From Ruminococcus sp. (GTDB lineage Bacteria > Bacillota > Clostridia > Oscillospirales > Ruminococcaceae), in NCBI GenBank assembly GCA_017961625.1, contig JAGCWY010000150.1, forward strand, positions 1 to 52,334: DNA of 52,334 nucleotides, in the 5' to 3' direction. Positions 40,740 to 48,872 of this stretch are shown piece after piece. The notes under the pieces were generated by a model, which was given only the letters and a program-made list of their open reading frames with translations, was not told the DNA's origin and made no database searches. The translations under genes were made by a program, and so were the position numbers. Every line of letters begins with the position of its first letter. Position 1 is the stretch's first letter.

Positions 40740-41849
40740 ATGGATTCCCAAAATGGCACAAATTTTTTAAGAAATTTCGTTGCCGAACACAAACAATTCT
40801 TTGAACCACAAAATGAAATATCAATTTTTACCATAGGACTGGCAGCCTGTCTGTGCGCACATATTTCTTACTTCGTCATGTTCTATCTGCTCGGAATAAA
40901 GGAACTGATGATCTTTAATGTTTTCAGCATCCTGACATATATAATCCTTATTATAGTCATCCGCTTTGTACACGACAGAAGCCTTGTTGTATACATCGGA
41001 GATCTTGAAATCATACTTCATGCCGCCTATGCCACCCATTTGCTCGGCTGGCAGCCTGATTTTGCGATGTTCTTTATACTCATCATACCGGCTACTTTCC
41101 TAACAAAGACCCAGAAATTATACATACCGTTCCTGATAGGCGGAATATCACTGGGACTGTACCTGTACTTCAAGGTAGCACTTGATTACAATGCTGATGT
41201 AAAATATTCATTTGACGATAATAACATAATAAGGGCTATACAGATAACCAACGCAGTCATTGGGGTATTCGTGATGCTCTGTGCAGCTGTGACAAATATC
41301 ATGATACGCGAGTACATGGAATTCCAGCTCATCGACCAGAGGGAGACTTTCAAGAGGCTCGCCTCTATAGATCCGCTGACAAATCTCTACAACCGCCGCG
41401 CTATGAACGAGAACATAAGAACTATCCGCAGAAACTGCCGCTCTCCTAAAAGCAAATACGTTATCGGAATCGGCGATATAGATAATTTCAAGAGCATCAA
41501 CGATACCTACGGTCACGATACTGGAGACAAGGTGCTTGTATATGTTTCAAATCTGTTCATCAGCACTATCCCAGACGGCGGATATGCCGCAAGATGGGGC
41601 GGTGAGGAGTTCCTGTTCATAATACCGGAATCGAGCATAGAAGCAGGTCTCGCCTTCACCGAAAAGATACACAAGTCACTTCGTGCTCATGTATTTGAGA
41701 TTGATGACTGCGAATTCGGAGTAACAATGACATTCGGAATAAGCGTAGGCATACAGGTAGATAAGATTGACACTGTTATTACCAAAGCTGATAAGCGCCT
41801 TTACAAAGGCAAAAACAACGGTAAAAACCATACGGAATATACCGACTGA
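40740..41849 (+). CDS. Diguanylate cyclase with membrane sensor domain
   Basis: 369 residues from the ATG at 40740; the ribosome site is modest (GAGGGG 14 bases upstream, GAAGTGA nearer). Residues about 30-190 contain five to six membrane helices (IFTIGLAACLCAHISYFVMF and following). Residues 205-365 are a GGDEF domain with LASIDPLTNLYNRRAMNENI, GIGDIDNFKSINDTYGHDTG and the active loop RWGGEEF, so it should make c-di-GMP from GTP. The RxxD inhibition site before the loop is absent. Confidence 0.9.
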   Translation: MDSQNGTNFLRNFVAEHKQFFEPQNEISIFTIGLAACLCAHISYFVMFYLLGIKELMIFNVFSILTYIILIIVIRFVHDRSLVVYIGDLEIILHAAYATHLLGWQPDFAMFFILIIPATFLTKTQKLYIPFLIGGISLGLYLYFKVALDYNADVKYSFDDNNIIRAIQITNAVIGVFVMLCAAVTNIMIREYMEFQLIDQRETFKRLASIDPLTNLYNRRAMNENIRTIRRNCRSPKSKYVIGIGDIDNFKSINDTYGHDTGDKVLVYVSNLFISTIPDGGYAARWGGEEFLFIIPESSIEAGLAFTEKIHKSLRAHVFEIDDCEFGVTMTFGISVGIQVDKIDTVITKADKRLYKGKNNGKNHTEYTD

Positions 41850-41856
41850 TAAAAGC

Positions 41857-41889
41857 TCCCCGTGCAGAATAGCTGTACGGGGATTTTTT
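41857..41889 (+). terminator. Terminator of the diguanylate cyclase gene
   Basis: Stem TCCCCGTgCAG / CTGtACGGGGA with a five-base loop, then T6. Confidence 0.88.
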
Positions 41890-41939
41890 ACGCATAAATA
41901 CAAACAGTCCTTACTCTGCATAAGGACTGTTCAAATATA

Positions 41940-43913
41940 TCAATGCATACGCCGCCTATCAAGATAAGCATCTATGGAAAGCGTTTCCGTATGAGTTGAA
42001 AGGAAAGCATAATAACCAAGTATACATGAGGCATCTACCGCGTCGATAAACCCGTCGCCGTTAGCATCAGCCGCAAGCTGCTGCTCCCTGCTGAGCTCAG
42101 CCCTTCCACCTGTGGATATCCTCGCGTAATGCGATAGTATCAGCGAAGCGTCAACAGCATTTGTCTGTCCGTCACCGTCCACATCTCCCTTTTTTTCTGG
42201 AGGAAGTGTAGTGGTGGTCACAGTAGTAATCACTGTGGTTGTGGCAGTGGTTGTAGGCTTTTTCGTAGTAGTTACTGTGATTGTAGTAGTCGTTGTGGGC
42301 TTTTTCATTGTAGTTACTGTGGTTGTAGTAGTCGTTGTGAGCTTTTTAGTTGTAGTTACTGCGGTTGTAGTAGTCGTTGTGGGCTTTTTCGTTGTAGTTA
42401 CTGTGGTTGCAGTAGTCGTTGTGGGCTTTTTCGTTGTAGTCACTGTGGTTGTGGTAGTCGTTGTGGGCTTTTTCGTTGTAGTTACTGTGGTTGTAGTAGT
42501 TGTTGTTGTAGTTTTGGAATACGCCTCACCGGTTTCTGCAGCTATCATTTTCTCAAGAGATCTGACTGATGCACTGTTGTACTTTACCGGAACCGTACCA
42601 CTCATATCCACATTGTGTCTCTCGGTATCAAGCCCATAATACAGCTTTCCGTCTTCGGCATACATACCGTAAATATATCCCGTAGACTTCTCCGAAGCAT
42701 TCAGCTCGTAAACCTTTATACTTTTGCCTTTATATATAGCGTATATAGCAGTTGGCGTAGAATAGTAGGCTGTTCCACCTGTTACCTCAGGTATATTAAA
42801 GGATTCAGTCCAGTAGGAACGATCACTCCCCCATACAAACCACATCGACGCCGATGAAGGAAGTGAAGCCAAAGTCTTCGAGGATAATACGCTGTGCGTA
42901 CCTCCGTCATATTTATAAAGCTCAGCCTTCGTCGCCTTTACCGTGCCAACCATTGCAAGCCAGCCGTTATCATAGCGCTTTATTGCCTTTTTCGTGCCGA
43001 GCCAGAAGGCACTGCTGAAATTATCAGGCACTTCTATATTATAAAGTGAATTTCCGAATACGTCCTTCCAGTCTTCAGTTTCGTGATTGCAGTTTTTCAT
43101 CTCTTCAGCTGTTCTGAGGAAATTATCATGCTTGACTATGCCCTTGTATCCGAGGAAACTGTCGTCCCATGCCACGTCAACGAAATAACGGCTGCCGTTT
43201 ATGCGTACAATATTCCACGCATGGCGCAGCTCATCACTGGTGACAAGCTGAGTCTCTATGCCTAGCCTATTGAGGAGCTTCGCATAAAGCTCTGAATAGC
43301 CCTCGCATACCGCAAGTCCGTTTTTCAGCATACCATAAGCGCTGTACTGCTCCTTGTTATTGCGCGTAACAGCTCCGTAATATGCCGGGTAGTCGTAATC
43401 AAAACGAACTGCTAAATAATCGTGGAGATATAGCGCCTTTTCCTCTTCGGACCAACTGTAATCCACACCGGAGAGTATCTCGTCAAGCATGGAGCTGTAC
43501 TCGCTGTACTTCTCGCTATACTCACTTCCGCTGAAAAGATATGACAGGCTTATGGTGCTGCTGTAGGGGCTATAAGAAATTACGCCCTTTTTAACAAGTA
43601 TGCCAACATCATAGCATGAGGAAACGTGCCTGTATATCGCAATAAGATCGTCGGCGTTACTGTTGGTCATCTTTACTCCCCTGCTGCTGAAATCCACGGC
43701 GTCCTTGTGGAAATAAAGTGACTCATATACCGTTTCCGCCGCTATTTTGGACTGCTGATCCGAAAGGCTGCCTACCGTGCCAATGTACGAAAAATCAGGC
43801 ATCGAGGGGATATCAAATTCGGCGATAACGGTAGCTCCAGGTGAGAAAAGCGTCAGTGTAAAAACTGATGCTATTGCAACAGCTACTTTTTTTAGTTTTA
43901 TGTTGCGCGACAT
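41940..43913 (-). CDS. Secreted transglutaminase-like protein with dockerin
   Basis: 657 residues from the ATG at 43913 (GGAAAGGG upstream); a GTG nine bases earlier is possible. Signal peptide 1-32. A transglutaminase/protease-like core has the triad Cys203 (GLAVCEGYSELYAKLLNRLG), His231 (ELRHAWNIV) and Asp246 (YFVDVAWDDS). An uncharacterised beta-rich region follows (about 270-460), then a Thr-rich linker of eight similar units of the TTTTTTVTTTKKP type (about 467-577). A type I dockerin ends the protein (GDVDGDGQTNAVDASLILSH and ANGDGFIDAVDASCILGYY). The dockerin should attach it to a cellulosome scaffold. Confidence 0.92.
   Translation of the reverse strand: MSRNIKLKKVAVAIASVFTLTLFSPGATVIAEFDIPSMPDFSYIGTVGSLSDQQSKIAAETVYESLYFHKDAVDFSSRGVKMTNSNADDLIAIYRHVSSCYDVGILVKKGVISYSPYSSTISLSYLFSGSEYSEKYSEYSSMLDEILSGVDYSWSEEEKALYLHDYLAVRFDYDYPAYYGAVTRNNKEQYSAYGMLKNGLAVCEGYSELYAKLLNRLGIETQLVTSDELRHAWNIVRINGSRYFVDVAWDDSFLGYKGIVKHDNFLRTAEEMKNCNHETEDWKDVFGNSLYNIEVPDNFSSAFWLGTKKAIKRYDNGWLAMVGTVKATKAELYKYDGGTHSVLSSKTLASLPSSASMWFVWGSDRSYWTESFNIPEVTGGTAYYSTPTAIYAIYKGKSIKVYELNASEKSTGYIYGMYAEDGKLYYGLDTERHNVDMSGTVPVKYNSASVRSLEKMIAAETGEAYSKTTTTTTTTTVTTTKKPTTTTTTTVTTTKKPTTTTATTVTTTKKPTTTTTTAVTTTKKLTTTTTTTVTTMKKPTTTTTITVTTTKKPTTTATTTVITTVTTTTLPPEKKGDVDGDGQTNAVDASLILSHYARISTGGRAELSREQQLAADANGDGFIDAVDASCILGYYAFLSTHTETLSIDAYLDRRRMH
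42205..42530 (-). repeat. Tandem repeats encoding the Thr/Lys/Pro linker
   Basis: About eight units of roughly 42 bp (GTAACTACAACGAAAAAGCC followed by Thr codons), with small differences between copies. Inside the transglutaminase-like gene; likely to vary in copy number between strains. Confidence 0.85.
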
Positions 43914-43989
43914 ATCTCTCACCCTTTCCTGGTCGTATATTTATAGGAAATATTTAACAGTTTTGTTCAACTATTTTTCTTATAATTGT

Positions 43990-44018
43990 ATCATACCACA
44001 ATAATGATTTAATTTCAA
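43990..44018 (-). promoter_or_regulatory. Promoter of the transglutaminase-dockerin gene
   Basis: Minus-strand TTGAAA (44018-44013), 17-bp spacer, TATGAT (43995-43990). Confidence 0.7.
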
Positions 44019-44204
44019 TTGATATCCTGCATGAAAAATCAATCAAATATGTAGTCATATTAACGGACAAAGAAATGACTTCCTTAAATGTAACGCTTAT
44101 ATAGGAGTTTTTACGCGAAATATTGAGAAAAATGGGAGGCTCACTCAAGCTCCTTCCTCAAACTTCTGGTTTTATCTTTTTACCATGATAGGACGCGTGA
44201 GTAA

Positions 44205-44231
44205 TAAAAAAGACCTGCAAGAATGCAGGTC
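44205..44231 (-). terminator. Terminator of the GH44 gene
   Basis: Stem GACCTGC / GCAGGTC (44212-44218, 44225-44231) with T6 on the minus strand, about 170 bp after the GH44 stop. Confidence 0.8.
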
Positions 44232-44279
44232 GCGCCCTATCAGGGAAAAATCATATAAAAGTATTTGGAAGGGGGCACA

Positions 44280-44312
44280 GTGGTACCTCTCTGTTGTACA
44301 CGGAGGTACCAC
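44280..44312 (-). other. 3'-UTR hairpin downstream of GH44
   Basis: Perfect 10-bp stem GTGGTACCTC / GAGGTACCAC with a 13-base loop between the GH44 stop and the terminator. No U-run follows, so it is more likely a stability or processing element. The rest of 44020-44403 shows nothing else convincing. Confidence 0.5.
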
Positions 44313-44403
44313 CGATAATTTTATATAAAGTTTCTTTATAAACTCTGTGCTTAAGGAAATCCTTTTGCGCAAAATCATAAATAATTTCAGTGTTTTTCGT
44401 TTA

Positions 44404-46839
44404 TCAGTCCTCTATTTCACTGGGAAGCAACTTAATGATATTCAGTCTAAAAAGCTGTATCGCAAGAGCATCATTCGTTGTAACTCCATCGCCTGTACTA
44501 CAACAGTCTGCGTTTTTAAGTCCCTGCTCCGTGATATGAAGCTCGCTGCTGCCCTTAACCCCGTATTTATCAGGGTTTGAAAGAGACTGCATTATAAGCA
44601 CTGCGTCTGCAATATCAACAGTTCCGTCGCAGTTTGCGTCACCGTACACTGTTTTGTCGTCACTACCGTTTAACGAAGATGTTGAAGTTGAAGTTGTAGT
44701 CGTAGTCGTTGTGGTCACAGTTGTGGTTGTGGTCGACGAAACCTCCGGAGCTTCACCCTGAGCGTACTCGTATACCACCTGAACGCTGGTATATTTCAGC
44801 TCAATAGTATCCTCGCCTGATTCGCCCTTTTCAGAAGCGTCCCACCACTTCTGGAGCTCTATCTTGCCGTCAGCTATAGTTGCCTCAAGATCCTCAGATA
44901 CCTTGTCAGCGCCCTCGCCTGTTGTCTTTGTAAGTATGCCGTCAAACTTGACCGTAGCTGATACGCTGCTTCCGAGAGAAAGAGAGAAATCCTTATATGT
45001 CCAGAATCCCTCACCGTCCTTTGATACTGCGTTCATGCATACCGCACAGCCCGCTGTGCCCCAACTCGAACCTGCGCTTGACGTTACAGAGCCGTTAATT
45101 ATTATCTTTGAGAGGTGCTTTGCATCCTCTATGGGAACTGTTACAAAGCCCTTTGAGTCTGTCATAGCTTCAATATCGGTATATTCCTTTGTTACCGTAT
45201 CCGTCTTTGTCTCTGCATAGGTTTTCAGCCCGTCGAAGGCGTCAGCCTTATCGGAAACTACTACCATAGCTGCTGAGAAGGCAGGAAGCTCAGCTTTTAC
45301 TTTGTTTTCTGTGACGTCCTTAATTATGTCTATGAGCTTTATCTGCTCGTCGCTGCCGTAAACAGCATATACAGCTGCCGACTTGTATTCCTTTTCTGCG
45401 TTTTTCAGCTCGATAACTGCATTTTCATTGTCATTCTGATCCTTATTGGTTACCATTACTGTTACCTGTGAATCGTCATCAGCATCTACAGAAGCGTAAG
45501 CGCTCGACTTTGAAACGTCCTCTGTTGCCGCAGGTATAAGCGTATCGCCAAAGCTACCGCCCTTGCCGTCATAGTTGGTGTAGAGGTTGATACCTGCAAC
45601 TATAAAGGGCTCTCCGCCCCAAAGTGAAGCGAAATATACACCCTGATCAGCATAACAGCCCAGCGCCTCAGCCTGTGCTATAGTACCGGAAGCATTATCT
45701 CCGCCGCCGAAGTTGTACTCGGATATGGCAAGCTTTGTTCCGGGATAGTACTTGTCTATGGAAGCTTTCACAGTGGGAAGTATTGGCACATTCTCCATGC
45801 ACCACTTTCCTATCCAACTGTTCTCTACAAAGCCCTCCTCATAAAGAGTGCGGACGGACTGTAATCTGTCCTCGATACCGTTTCTTGCGGATTCGGAATA
45901 ATAGTGTATATCAAGCACGTCAAGAAGCCTTGTGCCACATTCCTCGGAAGCCTTCTTCATTTGATCAAGATAACAGTCAAGATACCAGTGATAGTTGTTT
46001 GCAGCCTTTATCTCCTCCCATTCGGTATGGTCGTCATCGTCATCGAGGTGATCGAAGGCAGTATAACCATAAAGCGCAGGTCCAAATACCTCGGCGCCGG
46101 GGTCAAGCTTCTTTACAGCTTTTGCCATTTCAACAGACTTTGTGCCGAGCTCCTCAATAGTAACAGGCTCAGGATGCATACGACTGTGGGTATCGTTCCA
46201 GAGTACGGGCTCGTTATCAAGGCTGTAACCCTGTATACCAGTTTCAGACTGCGAGTTCCCGAGCTTGTTAATGATATAGTTTACATACTCGTCCATGTAT
46301 ACTACTCCGTCATTAAGGTCGGGATTATCTGCAAATGGAGCATCCTTGGTAATGACTACCTTGTTCCAGCGGTCAGAGGGAGCTGTCTCATCCTCAGATA
46401 CGGGACCGTCCTTGTCAGCCGACACATAGCCTGCTAGCTGGAGAGTTGTCAGCTTATAGCCTACATTGTTTTTTGCTGCGTCCTTTGAGAGGACCTGTAC
46501 ACAGTCAGCAGGTTCGTCCGACTCAGAAAGATTGGTATCCGAGCTGTGTTTCCAGTCAGAGCCTGCGTTTGAAGCGTTGGTCTCCCAGTTGTAAGCTGTC
46601 ATACGGTTTCCACCCTGACGTACTGCTGATGTACGGACGTCCTTGAGCTTTGTGGTATACTGGTTGACGCCGTAGATTAGAGGTGATATCTCCTTGCGCT
46701 CGCCCTTGAGGTCAACCGTAATGTTCATGCCGTAGCCATCTTCTGCAGCTGCCTGATACTGCGGTATGCCGCTATATGGTAAAATGGCTGCGCAGCCTGA
46801 TACAACACAAGCTGCAATAAATGATGCTGTTTTTTTCAT
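44404..46839 (-). CDS. GH44 endoglucanase/xyloglucanase with CBM-like domain and dockerin
   Basis: 811 residues from the ATG at 46839, which follows GGAGG. Signal peptide to about residue 30. The GH44 catalytic module (about 35-530) shows ISPLIYGVNQYTTKLKDVRT, the acid/base Glu210 in GYSLDNEPVLW and the nucleophile Glu374 in LAISEYNFGGG. Residues about 550-692 are a beta-sandwich of CBM size (FVTVPIEDAKHLSKIIINGS, WTYKDFSLSLGSSVSATVKF), perhaps CBM76-like. A Thr linker and a dockerin follow (YGDANCDGTVDIADAVLIMQ, GVTTNDALAIQLFR). Cleaves beta-1,4-glucans. The XRE regulator gene ends 70 bp upstream. Confidence 0.94.
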   Translation of the reverse strand: MKKTASFIAACVVSGCAAILPYSGIPQYQAAAEDGYGMNITVDLKGERKEISPLIYGVNQYTTKLKDVRTSAVRQGGNRMTAYNWETNASNAGSDWKHSSDTNLSESDEPADCVQVLSKDAAKNNVGYKLTTLQLAGYVSADKDGPVSEDETAPSDRWNKVVITKDAPFADNPDLNDGVVYMDEYVNYIINKLGNSQSETGIQGYSLDNEPVLWNDTHSRMHPEPVTIEELGTKSVEMAKAVKKLDPGAEVFGPALYGYTAFDHLDDDDDHTEWEEIKAANNYHWYLDCYLDQMKKASEECGTRLLDVLDIHYYSESARNGIEDRLQSVRTLYEEGFVENSWIGKWCMENVPILPTVKASIDKYYPGTKLAISEYNFGGGDNASGTIAQAEALGCYADQGVYFASLWGGEPFIVAGINLYTNYDGKGGSFGDTLIPAATEDVSKSSAYASVDADDDSQVTVMVTNKDQNDNENAVIELKNAEKEYKSAAVYAVYGSDEQIKLIDIIKDVTENKVKAELPAFSAAMVVVSDKADAFDGLKTYAETKTDTVTKEYTDIEAMTDSKGFVTVPIEDAKHLSKIIINGSVTSSAGSSWGTAGCAVCMNAVSKDGEGFWTYKDFSLSLGSSVSATVKFDGILTKTTGEGADKVSEDLEATIADGKIELQKWWDASEKGESGEDTIELKYTSVQVVYEYAQGEAPEVSSTTTTTVTTTTTTTTSTSTSSLNGSDDKTVYGDANCDGTVDIADAVLIMQSLSNPDKYGVKGSSELHITEQGLKNADCCSTGDGVTTNDALAIQLFRLNIIKLLPSEIED

Positions 46840-46909
46840 GTTTTTTCCTCCGTTTTCTGTTCCGCTGTAATGCCTCAGCGGATATATCAACAGCTTTCGC
46901 TGCCGTTGC

Positions 46910-47806
46910 CTATAATTCTCCTTCTCCCCACCACGGGACCTGGGGTACAACTTCGTCCTGCTCGCCGTCCCCGCGCCTGAAAGCGCCCTGTGTCCATTCC
47001 TCAACATTTGGATCCATGTACTGTATATAATTAGTTATCGTCTTAGCCAGTACAAGTATCATAGTCAGCGGTATCTGGTGTGTATAGCCATAAAGTATGA
47101 CGGGCTTGTCGTCGATATCCGCCGAGACCCTCCATACCAGTCCGAACCTGTCAAGCCTGTCTATTATGTACTGCACCTTTTCGGCAGATATATTCAGCTT
47201 TTCCGAGATCATTGCCGCCGAGAACATCTTGTTCCTCACGCTTGCTCCGAGATAGGTGATTATACTTATAGCGTCATCGTCTGCAAGAGTATTAAACAGG
47301 CGTATCATATTCGTGGTATCCCCGAAGTATGAATTAACGCCGTTGTCAGGGATCTCAAGGAAACAGAAGTACCTGAGGTCCCTGCTGATGCGTGCCAGTG
47401 CCAGTTCACGGTCAGTTTTCAACCCCGCGTAGGTCTCATGTTCATAGCTACCGCGGAGCTTTGCAACGGTGTCGTTGTTTGGATTGCAGGCGCAGAGAGC
47501 AGTATACATTATCTTCAGGAGCTTTTCCGCTCTGTTTTCCGGAAGAGTTGCTCTCATTTCATCGTCAACGAGCTGCTCGATGTCTCTTTCACTGCTCGTG
47601 ATCTTTACGCCGAAAAGGAAGTCAAGAGAAGTATTCAGCTCCCTTGCTAGCTGCGGAAGCAGTTCACCGTCAGGATAGCTGGTATTTTCCCACTTTGAAA
47701 CAGCCTGCGGTGAAACGTTGAGCAGTGCGGCAAGCTGCTCCTGCGTAAGTCCGAGAGCCTTTCTGCGCTTTACGAGATTCATTCTGAAAACGCTTTTATT
47801 GTCCAT
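46910..47806 (-). CDS. XRE-family regulator with C-terminal winged-helix-like domain
   Basis: 298 residues, GGAGG before the ATG. Residues 8-66 are the Cro/CI HTH (LVKRRKALGLTQEQLAALLN, VSPQAVSKWENTSYPDGELL). The C-terminal part contains a second HTH-like segment (AAMISEKLNISAEKVQYIID, RFGLVWRVSADID) and ends in an acidic/Trp-rich tail. It is probably co-transcribed with the GH44 gene and may control it. A 28-bp nested dyad on its own promoter suggests autoregulation. Confidence 0.88.
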   Translation of the reverse strand: MDNKSVFRMNLVKRRKALGLTQEQLAALLNVSPQAVSKWENTSYPDGELLPQLARELNTSLDFLFGVKITSSERDIEQLVDDEMRATLPENRAEKLLKIMYTALCACNPNNDTVAKLRGSYEHETYAGLKTDRELALARISRDLRYFCFLEIPDNGVNSYFGDTTNMIRLFNTLADDDAISIITYLGASVRNKMFSAAMISEKLNISAEKVQYIIDRLDRFGLVWRVSADIDDKPVILYGYTHQIPLTMILVLAKTITNYIQYMDPNVEEWTQGAFRRGDGEQDEVVPQVPWWGEGEL

Positions 47807-47841
47807 GATGCACCTCCGGTCTCTGTGCTTTCTACATTTTT

Positions 47842-47879
47842 ATTTTATCACAACATTCAGTTGAGTTCAAGCGAATGTT
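47842..47879 (-). promoter_or_regulatory. Promoter and dyad operator of the XRE/GH44 unit
   Basis: Minus-strand TTGAAC (47870-47865), 17-bp spacer, TAAAAT (47847-47842). The -35 box lies in two nested inverted repeats with the same centre: TTGAGTTCAA (47861-47870) inside AACATTC...GAATGTT (47852-47858 and 47873-47879). A dimeric repressor bound there would block the promoter. Confidence 0.7.
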
Positions 47880-47985
47880 AATAGATATTTTGCAACTAAT
47901 GGTTGTATTTGTAATATCATTCATAATTATAGATTTAATCTTTTGCGGTCGAAGACAGGCATATTATCCGTTATTTCGTTTTGAC

Positions 47986-48014
47986 TTGATTAAATGGCAG
48001 GATTATGATATAAT
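47986..48014 (+). promoter_or_regulatory. Promoter of the GNAT gene
   Basis: TTGATT (47986-47991), 17-bp spacer, TATAAT (48009-48014), 35 bp before the start codon. Confidence 0.75.
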
Positions 48015-48049
48015 GATAGGAAATTCGAATCAGCCCGAAGGAGAAAGAA

Positions 48050-48505
48050 ATGCTCGAAACAAGAAGATTGAAAATCTATGCTGCATCGCAGGATATCATG
48101 AAACAATTCATTGAAACGCAGACTATAGATATACTGAAAGCCGCTTACACAGAAATGCTGGACGGCTGTCTGGATCATCCCGATCAATGGGAATGGTATG
48201 CAATCTGGATGATTGAACTGAAAGATAACACACATATAGGAGAACTCTGCTTCAAGGGGCTTTCAGCGGACGGCATAGCAGAAATTGGATACGGGATCTC
48301 TGAAGAATTCCAGAACAACGGATATGCGACCGAAGCAGTCAAAGCGGTATTGGAATGGGCGTTTTCACATTCAGAGGTCTCAGCAGTTGAAGCTGAGACC
48401 GATTCTGATAATACTGCTTCCAAAAGAGTGCTTGAGAAATGTGGATTTGCTCTGAATGGCATCATCGGCGAAGAAGGACCGAGATGGACAGTTTTCAAGA
48501 ACTAA
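48050..48505 (+). CDS. GNAT-family N-acetyltransferase
   Basis: 151 residues, GAAGGAG before the ATG. RimJ/RimL-like: IGELCFKGLSADGIAEIGYG, the acetyl-CoA loop EFQNNGYATEAVKAVLEWAF, and AETDSDNTASKRVLEKCGFA. Acetylates an amine on a protein or small molecule; substrate unknown. Single gene. Confidence 0.9.
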   Translation: MLETRRLKIYAASQDIMKQFIETQTIDILKAAYTEMLDGCLDHPDQWEWYAIWMIELKDNTHIGELCFKGLSADGIAEIGYGISEEFQNNGYATEAVKAVLEWAFSHSEVSAVEAETDSDNTASKRVLEKCGFALNGIIGEEGPRWTVFKN

Positions 48506-48602
48506 ATCCTTAGTAGTATTTTTCCACCGATTTTAATACTAACAATGTCCTTAGAATGCAGTGGTTTACGGTATTCGCCTATTTTTACAGTTTTTAAAGT
48601 AT

Positions 48603-48640
48603 AAAAAAGAACCCCTATTTTTTATTAAAACAGGGGTTCT
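48603..48640 (-). terminator. Terminator behind the tRNA fragment
   Basis: Perfect stem AGAACCCCT / AGGGGTTCT (48608-48616, 48632-48640) with T6 on the minus strand. It also lies 100 bp past the GNAT gene. Confidence 0.8.
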
Positions 48641-48646
48641 ATATGA

Positions 48647-48673
48647 TTGCGACGGCTAGATTTGAACCAACGC
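48647..48673 (-). pseudogene. 3' fragment of a tRNA gene (T-arm and acceptor strand)
   Basis: On the minus strand GTTGG-TTCAAAT-CTAGC forms a T-arm with the expected seven-base loop, followed by the acceptor strand CGTCGCA and a discriminator A. The upstream sequence does not fold into D- and anticodon arms and has no matching TGCGACG 5' strand. It lies just before a terminator, as at the end of a real tRNA gene. Probably the remnant left at an integration site or a decayed tRNA. Confidence 0.55.
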
Positions 48674-48872
48674 TATTCAGGTAAAAAAGGCAAAGAGTTG
48701 ATTATTATTAGGAATTACGTTGTATTATATAATACTGTTTAATTCTTATAAATCGACAATTTTCAAACAACCGCATATAATTTCGAAAAAATTTTATAGT
48801 AACTATATTACGCAGAATAAAATTATAAAATCGTCTGCTGTAGGTTTATATCAACATTAAGTAAGAGAATCC

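Noticed and set aside
42211..42639. Long plus-strand ORF rich in Val opposite the Thr linker
   Set aside because: It is the complement of Thr codons (ACN/GTN) in the dockerin gene; no ribosome site and low-complexity translation.
44296..44312. GGTGGTACC motif after GH44 as a second T-box
   Set aside because: It forms a simple 10-bp hairpin, has no stem I, specifier loop or downstream gene, and lies in a 3' UTR.
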